Assembly: GCF_964340395.1 (NCBI RefSeq)
Contig: NC_135549.1
Span: 4,258,501-4,322,500, forward strand
Direction of reading: 5' to 3'
Source of the DNA: Glandiceps talaboti
Lineage: Eukaryota > Hemichordata > Enteropneusta > Spengelidae
Length of the DNA stretch: 64,000 bases
Under the pieces are notes generated by a model, which was given only the letters and a program-made list of their open reading frames with translations, made no database searches and was not told the DNA's origin. Shown here piece by piece: positions 59,333-64,000 of the stretch (position 1 is its first letter; each line of letters opens with the position of its first letter). Position numbers and translations under genes: made by a program.

Positions 59333-62300
59333 CCCATGACATATGATATACATTGTTAACATTGCAAAATGTTCACTTCCAAGTATGTAGAAAGTTAGTA
59401 CACATTGACACTTACAATGTGTTGATGATGATGATGGATATGTAATGCTTGTAAATGTTGTATGCATGCATGACTCATAAGTAGATATTCTGATTTTATA
59501 CATACATATGAATTTTTTGGCTGTAGAATGAGCTAGACTGTATGTTAGTGCACCAAGTCCATTACAGAGGGGCTGTGGTTTAAGTACAACAAAATAACTG
59601 TACAGGATAAACACCAAGAAAGTCACAACCTTTCCAATAATCAAAGTGCAAAAATAATCTCACGAAATGAAAAGTAGTTCTCGCCTACTGTTAGTGGTCA
59701 ATTGAACCAGAGTCTGAAGTTTCACGTCTGTTTTTGCAAGTACACTTCAAGAGGATTTAGAAGCTTTCATTGAAAGTATCAGATGCAGTTTGTTGAAGTA
59801 TGTAATAGCCTGAAGGAGTGCTTCTCACATGCCATGCTGAAAGCCTGCACCCTATGATGTGATATTCATGCTGACAGTTACACACATTGTGTTCTATAGA
59901 CCACACGGTAGATGTTAGGCTGACACACAGATGAGTTTGCAATGTCAGACAGTTATGTCTGTGTTGAAATAAAGGTGTTAGATGTAACAAGATAAAGGTA
60001 TGGATGGATGGTTAGATAATGTTGTCAAGTGGTACTTGTATGCACACAACTCCAACTTTTAATTATCACCTGGCAATGTAACACTAAATTTGTGAGGAGG
60101 AAGTGCCACGCCAAGAAATAGTTTTAGTTTGCAGCGATATTCATATACCCCTTTTCAAATTTAGTTTCTAATGCCAACTTTTTAATCCAGACGTGTCACG
60201 GTTGCCTCATTAGGGTAAAAAAAGTGAGTCTAATCCATGTCCCACACTTGACCTCCTAGGTCATCAAAACCATTAAAGTGTATTGGCCACAATCTTTAAA
60301 AATCTGAAATGTATTTGGAATAGTTGAGCTGTCATGATTTGAAAGATGATGTAATTATTTGAAAGTACACCAGGGTAATAACATGATATTGTGTGGGATT
60401 CTTATACAAAGGTGTCATTGTCAAGGTATGTAGTAAAAGTTATTGAATTGGAATCTCTCGGTGAAAGCCATAACTGTGAAACTTGCAAGTATCTAATGTA
60501 TAGGTGAACTTTGACCTTTACACTCTTGATACCAACCATAAGGTCCTTTTAAAAATTAGTGTCTCATACCAAGTAGTAAGTTAAATTGATGTTACAGACA
60601 TGTTATGTTCACTTTGACAAAGAAAATAAATGGAAATGTGTGCAGGAATGTGATGAAATGATTATAGTTTATTACACCTCTGATCTTTGTTAGAGTATTC
60701 CTGTTGAAAAGATGCATTCATACCTTTATGGTAATGCCAGTATCACACTGTAGCCTGAATATCACACTTTTAGTTCAAATATCACACTTTAGAAGAAATA
60801 TCTCTCTTAATTGTCTGTCATGTATCACATTTTCACTGTAAAAGTACTTGCTGCAACCTTAAAATTAACCCCATCTCTACAAAATGACCGCAGTCTGTAA
60901 TTTGACCATCTTTGATAGCATTGGTTTGCTCATAAACCCTCCACCACCATGTTGGTGAGGGTCTATGGTTTGATGATTACTTTCTTTTCAGATACTGGTA
61001 AAAAATAACCTAATAACAGTCTTATTCTCATTTCACAGTATTGTACTTTCTTGTAAGTCAAAGTCTTTTTGGACATTTTTTCAGTAGCTTTTAGATGTTG
61101 ATTTTTCGAAACTGTGTGTAAATTTTCATGTTTCTTTTCTTTGGAAAGGTAATTGCTTGATTTTTAGACTAGAATTTGAAATATCTAGTATGTAAATTGT
61201 GTAAATACTATCATGGTAAAGGTCAAAGTTCACAGCCTCTGTCATGTAACAGAATCACAGCTAGGAAACTTTTCAACTATGTGTAGTTTCTTTGACATTT
61301 GATTATTTTGGATTTGATGAAATAAAATGATGGTATTTATCACACTCTGGCTTGATAAGGCCAAAACAAATGATGTATGGTTATAACAATGTGTGTAATT
61401 TTCTCATCAGTTTCATCAGTTTTTTCAGTTTTCATATTTTTATTATCTTATAATTGTCAGCTTGGTTTCTGTATATTGTGGATGAAGTAATGAATACAAA
61501 ATATACAGGTATTACCCGGTAGCTATTTATGGCAATGGATGGAGTTCTACACATGCATCTCACATGTGACAGATCATAATTCACTTGTTCAGCTATAACC
61601 ATAGGTGTGTACTTTTTGTATAGAAAGATACATCTAGATTTCTTGGAATATTTAAGAACTGGAAAAATTCAAACCTCCAAACTCTAGTAAACAAGAGGGA
61701 AAAATCAGTCATCTACAAAGAAGTTGAAAGCAGGGGATGAAATCCTGTGTTCACTCTGTCACTTTGACAAACAAGTTCATTGTTGTTAGAGGCACTCCTA
61801 ATAATCACACACCAGTAGTGACAAATGCAGGGAGTGTCCTAGTAACAAATCTTTCACTTTACTTGTAAACTTGGAAATGAAATGTTGAGCATTCTAATAG
61901 GTCTCTTTGTGTCACAGTTTTGACTATTTTTCTCTCTCTCTCCTCTTCATCACTATTTTGGGTGTACCCTTCCTTCTAGGCACCAATTCAAATTTGTTAG
62001 TCTTTATACATGTGTATATTAGGCCAGGAGTGAAAGTGCTGCATGAATATTTATAGAAATTATTTTATATTTCATTGTACCTAGAGACAGTGGCTTTAAG
62101 TGCCATTCTGAAATTGAAATACAATATTATGCAATATTTAATGAGCAGTTTAATTGATGTGGAACATTTGATGCTGATGTACAGGATTGAAATATACAGA
62201 TATGTACACCTTTTTATGTGATATTTTAAAGATTGACAGGTACATTTGTACAAACTCAGAAAGTTTTCTCAAAACTAGTCATGTTGTCCATGTCTGATAC

Positions 62301-62714
62301 ATTTAATTAATTGAACATTTTAAGTACCAGTGTCAGATTAGGATTAATATTTGGTGTCAAATACAGTTTTCTGGCAGAGCTGTTGGTCCTATTTAATCTT
62401 TATGGTTCAGTGAATAAGACCGTAGAAATCCAAGACCAAGGGATTCAAAGATTGGGGTTTTATAATAAGGCAAGGTGTGTAAGTGTGAAGAGTGATGGTG
62501 AGACTATTCCAATAGTATTGCTGCATAGGATTATGTATTGGAAAGATACAGTAGTGTAAATATTTCATGAAATTATATCTTTCAGTTTAAATGTAGATTT
62601 TTAAAATTGCATTCGGAAAAATATTTATTTTTCATGAAACAGGGATATATTTCATATTTATGGAAACTGAATAAAAACTTGCCATTTTACCAGGAAGTGG
62701 CTATCATTACAACT
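59333..62714. other. Downstream non-coding DNA, no gene seen
   Basis: No exon recognised on either strand. In vertebrates WNT16 follows CPED1, but no Wnt-like cysteine pattern is present in this window. Confidence 0.6.
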
Positions 62715-62990
62715 GCTTTATACCACCAGTGTGTCACTACAGTGCACAAGACAGGGGTGTCAATCACAATGCCATGTTTTATACCATCAGTGTGTCACCA
62801 CAATGCACAAGACAGGGGGTGTCAATCACAATGCCATGTTTTATACCATCAGTGTGTCACCACAATGCACAAGACAGGGGGTGTCAATCACAATGCCATG
62901 TTTTATTCCACAAGTGTGTCACCACAATGCACAAGACAGGGGGTGTCTATCACAATGACATGTTTCATTCACTCTCATGTCTCCACAATG
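62715..62990. repeat. 61-62-bp tandem repeat, about 4.3 copies
   Basis: GTGTGTCACCACAATGCACA and AGACAGGGGGTGTCAATCAC recur at 62729, 62790, 62852 and 62914. Open frames over it in three registers (up to 139 codons) are repeat artefacts. Confidence 0.95.
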
Positions 62991-64000
62991 CACAAAATGA
63001 CCTTGTTCAAACATTGCACAAAGTAGATATTAATTTGCATATTCATTAGGTTTGTTTAGCAATTTATCAAAATGTGGCATTATTATCGTAAAATTCTCTG
63101 TACAGTATTTCTACAAATCTAATACATTTGTACGTACAGACTCCAGTCTCGAGCCAGTATTTGTGACAGTCCTTTAAGTTCAATTTTATAGTGACCCTTC
63201 AAGTTTGGATATCAAAATCTACACGCGACGATTTCTTGCGCATGTGGAAAACATTGCTAACATATAGAATTGCAATGCCACCTGATGATTGATTTTAGCC
63301 ACCAAGTCAAACGTTTTTCACATAACTTGAGATAGTTTCATCGCTTAGTCCTGCATCATTGATGACATACATAGTCGAAAGAAAAATATATAAATTACCA
63401 TCTACAACTTTAAGAAATGGTATTTTAAATAATGCTAAACTTTAAATAACGCTATGTGGTTTCTTTAATTTGTTAGGAATTTATCCTTGGATGTGTAACA
63501 TTGAATGTAGTTATAAATGTAAACGAAAATTCGTAAGCAAGATTTAGTATGTATTTGTTATGACGATCAGCACGTGTCGTTGTCACGTCCTTACTGTGGT
63601 AATTTATAGAAAGCTTGCTTGGCGTGCATCTATTTATGCTTACTCTACTTGTCAAACTTTCTCAGAGACACTGACATCAAAGAAGACCGTCTTTCTAAAT
63701 ATTGTATCAAGTGAAGGGATATCTGTCAATACTAAAACAATGTTATTTTATCAGTTTACAGGTGCCCAACAGAAAGGAATAGATATCGCCTAACAATGAT
63801 TTCAAAAGTGAAACTTAAAGTGTGTCCATTCGTTTATTTTATATCAGAAATACAAATATTACAATCTGTTTTCTGATAAATTCTTAGAAATTTTTATTTT
63901 CATCTAATTTCCAAAGATGTTTATTAATATGGAACACGTGTTATTCATATATCGATTTTTAAAGTGTGTGTAAGTAGACAACCCTTACATCAAAACACAG
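62991..64000. other. Non-coding end of window
   Basis: AT-rich. Slightly more CpG between 63140 and 63620, with no exon or RNA gene recognised. Confidence 0.5.

Noticed and set aside
62607-63049. Overlapping open frames of 139, 106 and 75 codons
   Set aside because: All three registers stay open because of the 61-62-bp repeat; no start context, domain or splice support.
59333-64000. Search for a WNT16-like gene downstream (vertebrate synteny)
   Set aside because: No Wnt cysteine motif or spliced frame seen, so conserved synteny cannot be claimed within this window.

Overview
The window is AT-rich, intron-rich nuclear DNA from an animal. It holds one recognisable protein-coding gene with 19 phase-compatible coding exons, canonical GT..AG introns up to 17.6 kb long, many palindromic MITE-like elements and many minisatellites. 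The look (compact exons, frequent ATGTAC words, abundant foldback elements, no vertebrate-type SINEs or LINEs that I recognise) suggests a non-vertebrate, probably marine, metazoan. I cannot fix the phylum from the sequence alone.

The gene lies on the + strand, with its CDS running from 19239 to 57688. It is an ortholog of vertebrate CPED1 (cadherin-like and PC-esterase domain-containing protein 1). Joining the 19 exons gives an uninterrupted reading frame of 3432 nt, or 1143 residues plus a stop. The predicted protein is a type II membrane protein: a short basic cytosolic tail, a signal anchor at about residues 17-34, a stalk, a tubulin-tyrosine-ligase-like (ATP-grasp) domain at about 255-500, an acidic linker, a cadherin-like beta-sandwich at about 684-790, and a C-terminal SGNH/PC-esterase domain from about 848 that carries the GDS serine (S900).

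Layout. 1-19195 is upstream DNA or a long 5' intron with no coding exon that I can support. It contains a 67-bp satellite array split by a Mutator-like foldback element (7310-7523), a 1980-bp non-autonomous hAT-type transposon with a perfect 8-bp target duplication (8744-10723) inserted at the end of an older TTAA-type MITE, a second copy of that MITE, and a CA microsatellite. 19196-19553 is the first coding exon. 19554-37148 is a very large intron with two more MITEs (about 23.7 and 27.3 kb), two further large palindromes and several simple repeats. 37149-57688 holds the remaining 18 exons. 57689-64000 is 3' UTR and downstream DNA with tandem repeats and no second gene seen.

The most unusual theme is that local tandem duplication has repeatedly copied exon edges and splice sites of this one gene. 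The acceptor of coding exon 13 is present three times. The 3' end of exon 14 has about three decayed copies. The last 18 coding bases plus donor of exon 17, which include a probable catalytic-motif histidine codon, are present 15 times at an exact 35-bp period. The stop-codon region of the last exon has decayed copies in the 3' UTR. A second 35-bp satellite of about 46 units with block duplication sits in the intron after exon 15.
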